Positions 1-14,308 of a DNA stretch of 64,000 nucleotides are shown here, one piece after another. Under the pieces are notes generated by a model, which ran no database searches, was not told the origin of the DNA, and worked only from the letters and a program-made list of their open reading frames with translations. Each line of letters begins with the position of its first letter. Position 1 is the first letter of the stretch. A program made the translations under genes and the position numbers. Source of the stretch: Plotosus lineatus (Eukaryota; Chordata; Actinopteri; Siluriformes; Plotosidae); the NCBI GenBank assembly GCA_024760905.1, contig CM045733.1, positions 20,110,001 through 20,174,000 of the forward strand, written 5' to 3'.

Positions 1-374
1 TTTCATGCACATTCTTATCATTAACTTTGATGTTATCATTGTACATAAATTACAAATAAAAAATGCATGACATGCTGATAAAAAAAGTGGCATCATTTTT
101 TCGATCTTTTTTCCTCACATGAATAATTCATTTTTCAGTTATGATTCCTTATTATTCATATGAAGCCGTATGTTGAGTCCAAAATAAGTGTAAAATGCAC
201 CTTTATACGGTGTCCTTTACACACCCCGCCCCCCGCCCCCCACACCCCGCCCCTCCTAGCCCGCTCCACCCCCGAAATATCTGACATGTCAAGAGAGAAA
301 ACTACTGGCGTCCGTTGAAATGTGACGAATGAGCCAAAGTTTATTTCTCCAACAGTGAAACGCATACTGACCCA

Positions 375-2255
<1,881 letters not shown>

Positions 2256-2955
2256 TCTTCTTCTCATACTGTTTAAAGTGCCTTCCTCTTCCTCTTCAGT
2301 GTGTGCTATAGAAGCCTCGCACCGATACCCCTTTCTTTTATTCATTGCACTGTAAATAACTCCACTTTATGAAAAGCAGCCAGTGTGACTCACGGCTACC
2401 GCTAACCACAACACATTATTATTTCATGGCCTTTGAAAGAGGGGTCTGTAGTGTTGCTCACACTTTAATGTCTGCACTCTTTCTGATGTTGTGTAGTACA
2501 CAGCGCCCCTTGTTGCACGCCGTATGCCATCCCTCACTTGAATTCACAAACACTTCCAAGTGCATAAATAGCATAGAAGAAGAAAAAGCCAGAGAAGACG
2601 AGTGCCCCGAGAGTTAGTGTACTGGAACTCCGTATAAGAGCCTTAGTGCGACTACCAGCTGTTGTCACTGGGGTGAGGGGTGCGAAGGGACAGGGAGGGG
2701 ACGAGAAGCTGGATGGCACTGCTTCTGATCTTCGGCGCGAAGAAAGAAAGCACAACAATTCTTGATGTATCGATGGATTCTTCAGGACCTGTAGAGCAGC
2801 CTTAGAGAGAAAAGTTAAGTGATCCTTGACCTGTGAGAAGAAGTGTGATATCCATCACATCATCATTCATTACGAGTCCAGGGACAGAAAGAAACCGACA
2901 ATAACATTCATCCATACATTAGCAAAACCTCTTCAACCTACCAGGGCTGTGGAAG
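2256..2955. other. Intergenic sequence, no gene recognised
   Basis: Mixed-composition sequence between the giant CT repeat and an LINE-tail-like repeat. Short frames such as 2369-2617 have no recognisable domain, and I see no splice-supported exon. Confidence 0.5.
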
Positions 2956-3027
2956 GCTGGAGCCTCTATCTCACTATGGGCGAAGGTGAGGTACATTCTG
3001 AACAGCTTGAAAGTCCACTGCAGGGCC

Positions 3028-3091
<64 letters not shown>

Positions 3092-3240
3092 AACAAAATT
3101 TATTATTCACCGTCACACATACGGGTAATTTGGAACATCCAATTTGCCTAATGTGCAAGTCTTTGTAATGTGGAAGAAAGCCTGTATATCTGGAAGAAAC
3201 CCATGCAGGCACAGGGAAAGACACGCCCTCACCAAGATTT
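2956..3240 (-). repeat. Degenerate LINE-tail-like interspersed repeat with internal (CA)n
   Basis: Contains CAGGGCCAACACAC followed by a (CA)n expansion (3030-3098), then ACGGGTAATTTGGAAC and the ATGCAGGCACAGGGAAAGAC end. Related copies in the window are at 6205-6400, 11275-11560, 17395-17610, 37780-38135, 56490-57055 and 59440-59790. The type is widespread in fish; I cannot fix its Repbase family. Confidence 0.6.
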
Positions 3241-3420
3241 CTAACCGTTACACCACCGTACGTCCGACAATAGCAGACATCACAAACAAATACTTCAAAG
3301 GGAGCTTGAGGATATCGTGTCATTTCATGTGTACAAGTTTGGAGACCATGATTCCGACACGGCACATGTCATTTATCAGACATATTAAAAAACAAACAAA
3401 CAAACAAAAAAACATATACT

Positions 3421-3606
<186 letters not shown>

Positions 3607-3712
3607 TTTCCTTTTAGCTTTTTCCCTTTTATCAGGGCTCGCGAATATATATATATATATTATTTTTTTTTGTTTTGTTTTGTTTTGTTTTTTTGTTTTT
3701 ATATACGTACAC

Positions 3713-3778
<66 letters not shown>

Positions 3779-3880
3779 TATTTTTGAATGTTTAATTGTT
3801 ATGATAAGCATTTATAGCATTGAATATATATTTATTGATATTATATACACATATACATTTACGTATACGTCAGTCGGGGG
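3779..3880 (+). repeat. Unclassified interspersed repeat, copy A (uninterrupted)
   Basis: Shares GATATTATATACACATA, AAGCATTTATAGCATTGAAT and CGTCAGTCGGGGG with 36785-37470. Copy A lacks both insertions present in copy B and so shows the original sequence. Confidence 0.75.
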
Positions 3881-3954
3881 TGATCAGTTGTCGCGGGGTG
3901 GGGGTGGGGGCTTGGTCCCCATTAACTGCGGAAAGTGAGGGATCTTTGTGTGTG

Positions 3955-4008
<54 letters not shown>

Positions 4009-4355
4009 GGCAGTGGTGGTCTAGTGGTATAGGGTGTTGGATTACTTATCCTAAGGTTGGGAGTTCAAGTCCCCACAAGATTATCACTGTCCCCCCAGTG
4101 CAGTTAACTGGGTTATGAAAGGCCGGCCATGTCTCTCAGTGTCTATGGTGTGAGGTTCATGTAAAAGGACCATTGCTGACTTTCGTAAAGAGTAGATGCA
4201 TAGCCGTCAAACACGTCAGCGTGTTTCTGTCCCTTGCTTAAGGGTTGTCTCGGGAAGGGCATCCGATGTAAAAACCTATGCCAAATCAAACATGCGAATC
4301 GTTCGCTGTGACAACCCCTGAAAAAAATCGAAAAGTCAAAAGGAAATCTCATCTT
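4009..4355 (+). mobile_element. tRNA-derived SINE with RTE-like 3' tail, copy 1
   Basis: 5' tRNA-like head with A box (TGGTCTAGTGG) and B box (GGGAGTTCAAGTCCC). The body runs through CAGTTAACTGGGTTATGAAA and ACCATTGCTGACTTTCGTAA. The 3' half contains GGAAGGGCATCCGATGTAAA and a tail similar to the RTE LINE end at about 7595-7645. Same family as 36823-37183 and 54316-54662. Confidence 0.85.
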
Positions 4356-4364
4356 ATATATATA

Positions 4365-5980
4365 CTGGTCCTTCTAAAAAAAAATTAGCATATTGTGATA
4401 AAGTTCATTATTTTCTGTAATGTACTGATTAAAATTAAACTTTCATGTATTTTAGATTCATTGCACACCAACTGAAATATTTCAGGTCTTTTATTGTTTT
4501 AATCCTGATGATTTTGGCATACAGCTCATGAAAACCAAAAATTCCTATCTCAAAAAATTAGAATATCATGTTCAGGTAGTCTAAACGAGCTATTAAGCTA
4601 ATCATCTGAATCAACCAATTAACTCTAAACACCTGCAAAAGATTCCTGAGGCTTTTAAAAACTCCCAGCCTGGTTCATTACTCAAAACCGCAATCATGGG
4701 TAAGACTGCCGACCTGACTGCTGTCCAGAAGGCCATCATTGACACCCTCAAGCAAGAGGGTAAGACACAGAAAGAAATCTCTGAGCGAATAGGCTGTTCC
4801 CAGAGTGCTGTATCCCAGAATGCACCTCAGTGGGACGTCTGTGGGAAGGAAAAGTGTGGCAGAAAACGCTGCACAACCAGAAGAGGTGACCAGACCCTGA
4901 GGAAGATTGTGGAAAAGGGCCGATTCCAGACCTTGGGGGACCTGTGGAAGCAGTGGACTGAGTCTGGAGTAGAAACATCCAGAGCCACCGTGCACAGGCG
5001 TGTGCAGGAAATGGGCTACAGGTGCCGCATTCCCCAGGTCAAGCCACTTTTGAACCAGAAACAGCGGCAGAAGCGCCTGACCTGGGCGACAGAGAAGCAG
5101 CACTGGACTGTTGCTCAGTGGTCCAAAGTACTTTTTCAGATGAAAGCAAATTTTGCATGTCATTCGGAAATCAAGGTGCCAGAGTCTGGAGGAAGACTGG
5201 GGAGAAGGAAATGCCAAAATGCCTGATGTCCAGTGTCAAGTCCCCACAGTCAGTGATGGTCTGGGGTGCCATGTCAGCTGCTGGTGTTGGTCCACTGTGT
5301 TTTATCAAGGGCAGGGTCAATGCAGCTAGCTATCAGGAGATTTTGGAGCACTTCATGCTTCCATCTGCTGAAAAGCTTTATGGAGATGAAGATTTCATTT
5401 TTCAGCACGACCTGGCACCTGCTCACAGTGCCAAAACCACTGCTAAATGGTTTACTGACCATGGTATTACTGCGCTCAATTGGCCTGCCAACTCTCCTGA
5501 CCTGAACCCCATAGAGAATCTGTGGGATATTGTGAAGAGAAAGTTGAGAGACACCAGACCCAACACTGTGGATGAGCTTAAGGCCGCTATCGAAGCATCC
5601 TGGGCCTCCGTAACACCTCAGCAGTGCCACAGGCTGATTGCCTCCATGCCACGCCGCATTGAAGCAGTCATTTCTGTAAAAGGGTTTCCGGCCAAGTATT
5701 GAGTGCATAACTGAACATAATTATTTGAAGGTTGACTTTTTTTGTATTAAAAACACCTTTTTTTTTAATTGGTCGGATGAAATATGCTAATTTTTTGAGA
5801 TGGGGATTTTTGGTTTTTCTTTACTTTTTTGCCAAAATGATCAATATAAAAACAATAAAAGGCTTGAACTACTTCAGTTGTGTGTAATGAATCTAAAATA
5901 TATGAAACACTAATGTTTATCAGTACATTACAGAAAATAATGAACTTTATCACAATATGCTAATTTTTTTAGAAGGACCA

Positions 5981-5981
<1 letters not shown>
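4365..5981 (+). mobile_element. Near-complete Tc1-family DNA transposon with IR/DR termini
   Basis: Terminal inverted repeats of about 200 bp start CTGGTCCTTCTAAAAAA and are flanked by TA on both sides, within AT repeats. Each end has an outer direct repeat (AAAAAATTAGCATATTGTG) and an inner copy (TCAAAAAATTAGAATAT at about 4549; its mirror at about 5783-5802). This is the IR/DR arrangement of Tc1 elements such as Sleeping Beauty. It encloses one transposase gene with a single visible frameshift. Ends are well preserved, suggesting fairly recent insertion. Confidence 0.93.
4696..5702 (+). pseudogene. Tc1-type transposase, one-base deletion frameshift
   Basis: Starts MGKTADLTAVQKAIIDTLKQ with an HTH (QKEISERIGCSQSAVSQ). 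Its C-terminal two thirds is the DDE domain: D in FSDESKF, D in FQHDLAPAH, and E in NPIENLW. Spacing from the second D to E is 34 residues (DD34E). The frame shifts by one base near 5131-5137 at a T run: the upstream frame runs to 5226 and the downstream frame continues to the stop at 5702. Full length would be about 335 residues, usual for Tc1. Otherwise no stop is seen, so the copy is probably recently inactivated, or the T run is an assembly indel. Confidence 0.92.

Positions 5982-6070
<89 letters not shown>
5982..6070. repeat. (AT)n microsatellite beside Tc1 end
   Basis: About 90 bp of AT directly adjoining the 3' TA of the Tc1 element; a (GA)n run follows at 6130-6158. The left end of the element also lies in an AT run (4355-4364), consistent with TA-target insertion into AT repeat. 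Confidence 0.9.
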
Positions 6071-6073
<3 letters not shown>

Positions 6074-6127
6074 TATAAGAAATGGAACCTTTATTAGTTC
6101 TATTCAGGAGTCTTTGTGACCCCAATA

Positions 6128-6159
<32 letters not shown>

Positions 6160-6199
6160 CAGAATTATTACACTGATCATGGCTGATCAGGTCAGCATT

Positions 6200-6420
6200 G
6201 GCACAGAGGCTGCATAACGCATATCACAGCCACCTCTGGGCAAAGAAGGGCTACACCCTGAACAGCTTACCAGCCAATCGCAGGGCCAGCACTCATCGGG
6301 CAATTAGTCATTTAGGTGAATGTGCGTGTTTTGGACTGTATCGGGAAATCAGTGTATTCAGAGGAAGCTCTTGCAAGTGCAGGGAGAAGATCTACCGACC
6401 ACTGTCCCACACTTGTGTTT
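6200..6420 (-). repeat. Degenerate LINE-tail-like interspersed repeat
   Basis: Contains CACCCTGAACAGCTTACCAG, CAATCGCAGGGCCAGCA and GAATGTGCGTGTTTTGGACT, diagnostic of the family listed at 2956-3240. The sequence beyond it, 6421-6970, holds nothing I recognise. Confidence 0.55.
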
Positions 6421-6970
6421 TTTTAATCATCATGAATTAGGGTTTGTGTCCAAACATGTCTTTTGTAACAGCACCGGCACCTTTGAAAGGTTAGTGAGTG
6501 TGACACACTCCAAGTTCGGGGACACTAAATATCCCAGAATGTGTACAGCTACACTTTTCACTGAGTTTATTTTCCCTTTATAAAACACTTCACATCTATT
6601 TTCTGATGCACAGTGTCCCTCTGAGACAGACACACAAGTTTTCCATAAGTTTTGCGAAAAAAAATATCGTGTGCTGAGGCTTGGTGTCCTTACATTCACT
6701 GAATTTTCACCAAAAAAAAATCTTCTGTACTAAGTACTGAGGAAACGTTTCTATTACTTTACTGGCTTGTCTAGGTTTATTTAGCCATCGAGTCCCATGC
6801 AAAGCAGAAATGATCTCAAGGATATTAAAATTGGAATAAAATCATAAAAATTCTCATTTTTTTATTGTTCATGACGGATAGCTGAAGCTCACGATGTGCT
6901 TTGCCAGCTATTGGGTCACATACGACTCGGTTTTATGCTACGACTTTCAAATCTATAAGGAAAACACAAC

Positions 6971-7296
6971 TCATTCGCTCAATTCTAACTCGGGTCACGG
7001 GGAGACTGGTGCCCATCTCAGCCGACTCTGGCTAAGGGCAGAGTACACCGTGGATAGCTCGCCAGGCCATCGCAGGGCAGAAACACACTGAGGGCTATGC
7101 AGCTACTCTTAATGAAAGTCAGAAATGGGTCTTTAACAGCCTCACACCAGAGACAGTGAGAGACATGGCCGGCCTTTGATAAACCAGTTAGCGGCACTGG
7201 GGAGACAGCAGTGACAACCTGTTGAGACTGGGACTTGAACCCCTTTCAATCTTTGGATCAGTAATCCAGCACCTTTACCACCAGGCCACCGCTGCC
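6971..7296 (-). mobile_element. tRNA-derived SINE, second tail type, copy 4
   Basis: The tRNA-like head lies at the right end, reading in the minus direction through GGTGGCCTGGTGG and a degraded B box. The tail, at the left, ends in CTAACTCGGGTCACGGGGAG and is not RTE-like. Same family as 25093-25433. Confidence 0.75.
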
Positions 7297-7299
7297 ACG

Positions 7300-7585
7300 G
7301 AAAATAAACAGTTTTGCTACATTTTCTGTCATTTTACCTTGGATCAGTTCAGAGGAAAGTATTAGTATGTTTTTATTATTAATATTATTAATATTAATAT
7401 TATATAATTAATATATAATATATAATATAAAAACCTAATTCATCTTAATATTATTAATATGATTAATATGTTTATGAGACAAATACAGGGGGACAAATAC
7501 AAATACATCTACCTACCCGGTCCTGGGTACTGCAGAACCACTGCTGTTGACTATCACTTTCATGGGTTTGTTTGGGTTTATTTAG
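7300..7585. other. AT-rich intergenic spacer
   Basis: Includes TATTAATATTATTAAT-like simple sequence at about 7375-7465. No gene recognised. Confidence 0.6.
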
Positions 7586-7621
7586 ATCCTCTTCTTCTTC
7601 TTTTCCTTTTGGCTGTTCCCT

Positions 7622-7948
7622 TCAGGGGTCGCCACAGCAAATGATCTGCCTCCATCTCTCCCTATCCTCTGCATCTTCTACTCTTACTCCAACGACCTTC
7701 ATGTCCGCCTTCACCACATTCATAAATCTTCTCTTTGGTCTTCCTCTGGGCCTTTTGCCTGGTAGTTCCAACCTCAGCATCCTACTACCAATATACTCAC
7801 TATCCCTCCTCTGTACATGTCCAAACCATCTCAATCTAGCCTCTCTGACTTTGTCTCCAAAACATCTAACATGTGCTGTCCCTCTGATGTACTCATTCCT
7901 GATCCTATCCATTCTTGTTAATCCCAAAGAGAACCTCAACATTTTCAT
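7622..7948 (-). pseudogene. RTE LINE C-terminal region
   Basis: 108 codons containing RNEYIRGTAHVRCFGDKVRE, RLRWFGHVQRRDSEYIGSRM and RPRGRPKRRFMNVV. This conserved end of RTE polyproteins has no known enzyme activity that I can name. Confidence 0.85.
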
Positions 7949-8180
7949 CTCTTCTACCTCCAGCTCTGCCTCCTGTCTTTTCTACAGGGCCACTGTTTCT
8001 AAACCATACAACATCGCTGGCCTCAACACCGTCTTGTACACTTTTCCTTTCGTTCTTGCTCATACCTTCCTATCACACATCACACTGGACACTTTTCTCC
8101 AACCATTCCAGCCTGCCTGCACACGCTTCTTCACCTCTTTTCCACACTCTCCATTGCTCTGGATTGTTGAGCCTAAGTAC

Positions 8181-8738
8181 TTAAAATCCTCCACCTTCTT
8201 TATCTCTGCTCCATGTAACCTCACCGTTCCTCTTGGGTCCTGGTCGTTCACACACATGTATTGTTTCACTGAGGCTAACCTTCATTCCTATCCTTTCCAG
8301 GGCATATCTCCACCTCTGTAGATTTTCCTGCACTTGTTCTCTGCTCTCACTACAGATCACAATGTCATCTGTAAACATCATAGTCCATGGAGATTCTTGT
8401 CTCACCTCATCTGTCAGCCTGTCCATCACCATAGCAAACAAGAAGGGGCTCAGTGCTGACCCTTGATGCAGTCCCACCTCCACCTTGAATTCTTCTGTCA
8501 CACCGACAGCACACCTCACCACTGTCTTACATCTCTCATACACATCCTGCACCACTCTAACATACTTCTCTGCCACTCCAGACTTCCTCATGCAATACCA
8601 CAGTTCCTCTCTCGGCACCCTGTCATATGCTTTCTCCAAATCCACAAAGGCACAATGCAGCACCTTCTGACCTTCTCTGTACTTCTCTATTAACATCCTC
8701 AAAGCAAACACTGCATCTGTGGTGCTCTTTCTTGGCAT
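8181..8738 (-). pseudogene. RTE LINE reverse transcriptase core
   Basis: 185 codons with RT motif A (AFVDLEKAYDRVPRE), motif B (GLHQGSALSPFLFAMVMD) and motif C as FTDD, where active elements have FADD or YADD. The change at the second position of motif C, together with the frame breaks on both sides, argues against activity. Confidence 0.88.
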
Positions 8739-8801
8739 GAAACCAAACTATTGTTCACAAATGCTGACCTCTGCCCTTAGTCTTGCTTCCACTATTCTTT
8801 C

Positions 8802-9547
8802 TCATAACTTCATCGTATGGCTCATCAACTTTATCCCTCTGTAGTTGGCACAACGCTGCACATCTATCTTGTTCTCAAAAATGGGTACAAGCACACTTCT
8901 CCTCCATTCCTCTGGCATCCTCTCACTCTCTGAGACCTTGTTGAATGTTCTTGTCAGAAAATCTACTGCTACCTCTCCTAGACATTTCCATACCTCCACT
9001 TGTATGTCAGGACCAACTGCCTTTCCACTCTTCATCCTCTTCAATGCCCTCCTCACTTCACCCTTACTAATCTTTGCTACTTCCTGGTCCTCAACAGTCA
9101 CCTCTTCTACTTTTTTTTTCTCTCTCTCATTTTCCTCATTCATCCGCTCTTCAAAGTACTCTTTCCATCTTCCCAGCACACTTCTGTCATCAGTCAACAC
9201 GTTTCCCACTCTGTCCTTAATCACTCTAACTTGCTGCACGTCCTCCCCATCTCTATTTCTCTGCTGTGCCAGCCTGTATAAATCATTTTCTCCCTCCTTA
9301 CTGTCCAACCTAGCGTACAAGTCATCATACGCCCCCTGTTTGGCCTTTGACACCGCTACCCCGCCCTACGCTGTGTCTCCCTGTACTCCTGTTTATTCTC
9401 TTCGGTCCTCTGTATGTCCCACTTCTTCTTAGCTAACCTCTTCTTTTGTACACACTCCTGCACTTCCTCATTCCACCACCAAATCTCCTTATCTACTGTC
9501 CTTCCAGAGGACACGTTAAGTACTCTCCTACCTTTCTCCCTGAACAC
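8802..9547 (-). pseudogene. RTE LINE linker between endonuclease and RT, two broken frames
   Basis: Two frames (9356-9547 and 8802-9353) contain WWWNEEVQECVQKKRLAKKK and WKEYFEERMNEENER, GKAVGPDIQVEVWKCLG and CANYRGIKLMSHTMK. The last is the fingers part of the RT domain. A frame break separates them near 9350. Confidence 0.8.
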
Positions 9548-9652
9548 ATTAGCTGTAGTTGTTCAGTCATCTAGAAACACTTCCTTACCACCAAAAACCT
9601 GTTTCAACTCCTCTTTGAAGACAACACGACACTCTTCCTTTATCAGCTTCCA

Positions 9653-10438
9653 TCACTTTGTCTTCTGCTCTGCCTTTGCCTTCTTCACCTTTCTTACCAT
9701 AAGCATCATCCTGCATACCACCATCATATGCTGTTTGGCAACACTCTCAACCACTACTACTTTGCAGTCACTGACGTCTTTCAAATTACATCGCCTACAC
9801 AAGATGTAGTCTACCTGTGTGCTCCTACCTCCGCTTTTATAAGTCACCCTGTGCTCCTCTCTCTTCTGGAAGAAAGTATTCACCACAGCCATTTCCATCC
9901 TTTTTGCAAAATCTATCAACATCTGTCTTTCTGTGTTCTGGTCCTGGATACCAAACCTGCCCATCACTTCCTCGTCCCCTCTGTTGCCTGCACCAACATA
10001 TCCATTGAAGTCTGCACCAATGACCACTCTTTCACCTCTGGCGATACTCTGCATCACTTCATTTAACTCACTCCAGAATCTTTCCTTCTGTTCTAGCTCA
10101 CATCCTACCTGTGGGGCATAAGCACTAACAACATTCAACATCACATCTTCAATTTCTACCTTGAGACTCATCACTCTGTCTGACACTCTTTTCACTTCTC
10201 GAACATTCCTGATGAACTCTTCCTTCAAAATGACTCCTACTCCATTTCTCTTCCCATCCACACCATGATAAAACAGCTTAAACCCTGCTCCTAAGCTTCT
10301 AGCCTTGCTACCTTTCCACCTGGTCTCCTGAACACACAGTATGTCCACCTTCCTCCTCTGCATCATGTCAGCCAGCTCTCTACCTTTTCCTGTCATAGTT
10401 CCAACATTCAAAGTCTCCACTCTCAGTCCTAGACTCAT
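9653..10438 (-). pseudogene. RTE LINE AP endonuclease domain
   Basis: An open stretch of 261 codons with LNVGTMTGKG, CVQETRWKG, VVSAYAPQVG, VVIGADFNGYVG and QVDYILCRR, the metal- and DNA-binding motifs of AP endonucleases that nick target DNA for retrotransposition. The final catalytic histidine motif looks altered (AKQHMMVV). The frame ends in a stop before the linker, so this copy cannot make the full polyprotein. Confidence 0.88.
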
Positions 10439-10770
10439 GCCTTTCCTCTTCTCTCTCTGCCTACGGACAAGCCTCCCACCTCTCCTTCTTCGACCTCTCC
10501 TTCTTTGACCAACAGTAGTTCAATTTCCACCAGCACCCTGTTGGTTAACAGCACTGATGGCGGTCGTTGTTAACCCGGGCCTCGACTGATCCAGTATGAA
10601 ATTTGTCTTTACGGTTTGCATTTTGTATTCTGGCAAAAGTTTTATGCCGGATGCCCTTCCTGTCGCAACCCTCTGCATTTATCTGGGCTTGGGACCAATG
10701 TGAGGGCGGGCACTTGTTTGTGCCCTTCCCCACGGCTGCATTTGCCCCCCTCATGGCTGCATTCTGTGGT

Positions 10771-12489
10771 TAAAATTCAAATTTAATTCTTTAACACCCA
10801 ACTTATTCTTTGCAGTTAAAAAAAAAATCACTAGTTTGGGAAACACCCTGAAAACATTTCTTTCAACAAAATTATAATGACACTAATAATAATAACATAA
10901 TAATAACAAATAATAACACTATCGCAAAAATATGAACACAATCCTGCGCATTCAATGTCATCTCATAGCTGACTGAGGCATGTGGGACCAAGCTGTGTTG
11001 CATCAGGTGACGCCACACCAAGTATAGAACACTTGAGCAGCACTGAGTACAATGCGTCTCGTAGTTATTAGGATTTTTTTTTGAAAGAGGACCATATGGT
11101 CCTGTTGGGTGTAAAAGGGTGAAGGGAACTTCACATTGAGTTGTAACGTTACACAGGTATACAGTGACACCCTGTTCCTTCCCTCATTGGCTGCTTTATC
11201 AGGTCAGCTGATATGTTGCTCTGCACTCTGTAGTACATGGGGCTTTTTGTTTGTTTCTTTTGTTTTTTGTTATGCTGGCTCAGTAGTTATCACTGTAACC
11301 TTAACAGTTAAAAGGTTCAGGGTGAAATCTTGGCCGATTAACTTTTGGTGTAGAGTGTGCGAGTTTGTCCTACACCTGTGTGGGTTTTCTCCACGTACTC
11401 CAGTTCCCTCCAACAGTCCAAAGACATCGAGGGTACTTCAACTGGCGACTCAGAATACCTGTAGGTCTGAATCTGTTTGTGTCTGTGTTCGTCCTGCATT
11501 AGGTTAGTGACCTGTCAGCTGGGATTGACTTCCTGGTGACCCTGATGGATTAGTGGTCTAGATGGAACAGTCTACATTAACCATCCTTCGGCTCAAACGT
11601 CATCAATGTCAGTTTACAACGTCAATAGCGCTGTTGTTTTTTGTCGTGTGCCTTATGGAGTGACATAAACACTCGTATCAACACCACCACTGATCTTCTT
11701 CCAAAAATGTTTCCAGCGGTGATTTTTTTTCTTTATCTCACTGGCAAGGTGGTCTAGTCTGAAGTAGTGGCTTTATAAAAAGTAAATCAATTGGCAACAC
11801 AGTGTGCATAGTGCTACGTCTCGTTGTAATAATACACGGAAAATGCATACGCTCAACAGATTCAACAGTAAATGTCCTACGCTTGGTATCACGCTGCTTT
11901 AATATCAGCTGGTAGTCGTGTAGAAAACATGACGCACTGCATAAACCAGCCAACCTTCCCCGGTCTCTTCAGCCAAATATCGCAATGCACCGTTAAACAC
12001 ACACCATGGGGGTCGGAGACAAAAAGAAACGAATAGAAGATGTGCCGCTTTCCCACGGAGGCCACACTCCGGCTCTATAGAAAGCAGCATTAGGCCACGT
12101 TCTCCACAGATCAAAGTAGTGGACTCGAGAACACGGGCCGAGCCTATTAGACTGAGAAAGCCTGCATTGGCTGCGGCCTCTTCTTCAGTTCTGATCTTCT
12201 AAACAATACTCTAGGTGCTGGAAGCTCGAAGAAAGATGTGTAACACTGCTATTAAACATTAACTGTTTTTTTTCTCCTTTTCTCTCTCCCTCTCTTTCTC
12301 TCTCCCGACTGCTTTTCTTATTCCAGCTCCAGTGAAAACAACAAAATTTTCAACGTTACATAAAAGCATAATGCAGGCCTGGTTTCCATGCGGTGTTGTT
12401 AAAGAATAAAAGATATGCAATATGTCGAGAAAAAAAGCAGGAATCCCCTGATGTTGGCGGTAGACAGCGTTTTAAATCCTAGTTTTGGT
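10771..12489. other. Intergenic region downstream of FOXP2, with one interspersed repeat
   Basis: 11271-11560 is a plus-oriented copy of the LINE-tail-like family (CACGTACTCCAGTTCCCTCC, ACAGTCCAAAGACATCGAGG). The remainder has no recognisable gene. The frames at 11738-12114 (minus) show no domain and no splice context that I trust. Confidence 0.5.
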
Positions 12490-12529
12490 CCTTTATTTTA
12501 TTCAGCAGTGGAAAGCCATGAATACAGAA

Positions 12530-12569
<40 letters not shown>

Positions 12570-12975
12570 CCTGATACAATTCTCCATCATGATCTCTACT
12601 CTCTGAAATTATGGACACAGTACACGGTAATGAAAAGTATAAAAAATTAGTCAATTTTCAAAGAAATCAAGAAAAGCAGAAAAAGTATTCACCAATTACA
12701 TGAACATTATTTTTGCTACTGTCCCAATTTAACCTTATACACAGATGATCAAATTCCCCGTCATCAAAGAATGATAGTAATAGAAAGGATACATGACTCA
12801 ACGGCCAGACATAATGTTCCATAACGTATGCACAGAGGTACAAGCAATAAATACACACATTAGGTAAAAGCCTTACAGCTACGCAACGCAGATGCAGGAA
12901 AAAAGCAGGTTTGCTATTCTCAGCAAGCAAGGTGACAACAGTAAAAAGTCATGAAATTCCCGAAAAAGAAACACT

Positions 12976-13008
<33 letters not shown>

Positions 13009-13499
13009 CCTTTGCCTTAGAAAAAAAATGTCTGGTAAATTTGTGAATCCACCGACAATTTTTAATCTTTTTACATAATATGCACAATTATCAAAATACA
13101 GACAAAATCATCCCAGAAAAAAAATCCAGACAATCCTAAATCTAGTGGAGGAGCAGAAGATTGCAGATCTGGAGGTCTTTCTGGTATCATGTGCAAGCAA
13201 CAATTTTAGACATTTTATTTTTTTTTTTTATTTTATTATTGTGATTAATTTTTTTTGTTTGTTTTTTACAAAAACCCATGCAAAATCTACAGGTAATATG
13301 CATTCTGTGGTTGAAAGTTCATTCCCTCCCCACGCTTCCCAAGAAAAAAAAAAAAAAAGAAGAAAAAAACAAGAAAAAAACAGTAATGCTGAGGTATGCA
13401 TATTTTATGCATTATACACTTAGGCCATCATCCTGATGTTTTTTAATTATATGCTTTTATTAAATCATATTTCCAGTCCACCATATGAGTTTACACATG

Positions 13500-13532
<33 letters not shown>

Positions 13533-13836
13533 CCCACAAAAACCCCAACAAACAAATAAAAACTTCAAAACAAAACAAAACCAAAAAAAAAAATTAAGAT
13601 TTACTCCCGCCCCCTCCCCGGACACACCCACCATTCCCTTACAGGTACATGTTTACATAGTCAGTCTACAAAAGTTCCAGGACAATCTTCGAAAATGCAA
13701 ACCTTTCATCTCTGGCATCGGAAATGTAAACTGCATTGGCAATGTCTTATGGAACGAGTGGAGGAGAACATGGCGGCTCCTGATGCTTTCTATCATCTCA
13801 TGCATTCTGCCTTATTAGTTTTGAAATCATGGTGAA

Positions 13837-13843
13837 GAGGTAG
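13837..13843 (-). promoter_or_regulatory. let-7 seed match in distal 3' UTR
   Basis: The plus strand reads GAGGTAG, matching let-7 bases 2-8. Context is AT-rich. Chance occurrence is quite possible, and the site is only relevant if the transcript reaches here. Confidence 0.3.
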
Positions 13844-14308
13844 AACCTTTCAGAAAGCCTTTTTGGATAAGTGGGAGAACCTTTTTTTTTTTTTTTTTCT
13901 TTTTTTTTTTTTCCTCTCTCTCCAAAGAAACCGTGTCCTTATATTTGGTGTGATTAAATTAATATCAAGATCATCTTCAAGTCAATTTCCAGCACCGGAG
14001 GAGGACGAGGGACAAGCGCTGTTCCTGGACGCAGCGTCTTCTTTGAGCTGAACTGGTGTACATACGTGTGTCTCTGCGCGAAGCTAAAACAACACCGGAG
14101 AGCAAGAACTACTCGACTCGTCTTCCCTCATGCACAAAATATCACTTTTGACTTTTCAGGTGCAATATTGTATTTGTGGTGTTTTCGATGTGATACAAGA
14201 AGAAGGACTGGAGAAGTCAGCAGAGTGAGAAACTTGAGAGAACCTTCCAACAGCTTTGTGTGCACTAGCATCTTCATCTCATAAAAGAGGAGGCAGAATT
14301 TTGTGCAA

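Larger units (their letters stand above)
7586..10770 (-). mobile_element. RTE-clade LINE retrotransposon, decayed but near full length
   Basis: About 3.2 kb on the minus strand, with AP endonuclease, linker, reverse transcriptase and a C-terminal region in the expected order. A 5' UTR of about 330 bp ends near 10770. The short 3' tail reads GCTGTGGCGACCCCTGAAGG and then AG-rich sequence, with CTT repeats on the plus strand at 7589-7600. The coding frame is split into about six pieces by frameshifts and stops. The C-terminal RLRWFGHVQRRDSEYIG and LPGKRPRGRPKRRF stretches are typical of RTE elements of fish, often misannotated as craniofacial development protein 2. Confidence 0.9.

Noticed and set aside
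4009..4080. Functional tRNA gene
   Set aside because: Has A and B boxes but no cloverleaf that closes, and recurs with the same body and tail elsewhere, so it is a SINE head.
7572..9809. Plus-strand Ser/Thr/Leu-rich frames
   Set aside because: Antisense of the RTE LINE coding strand.
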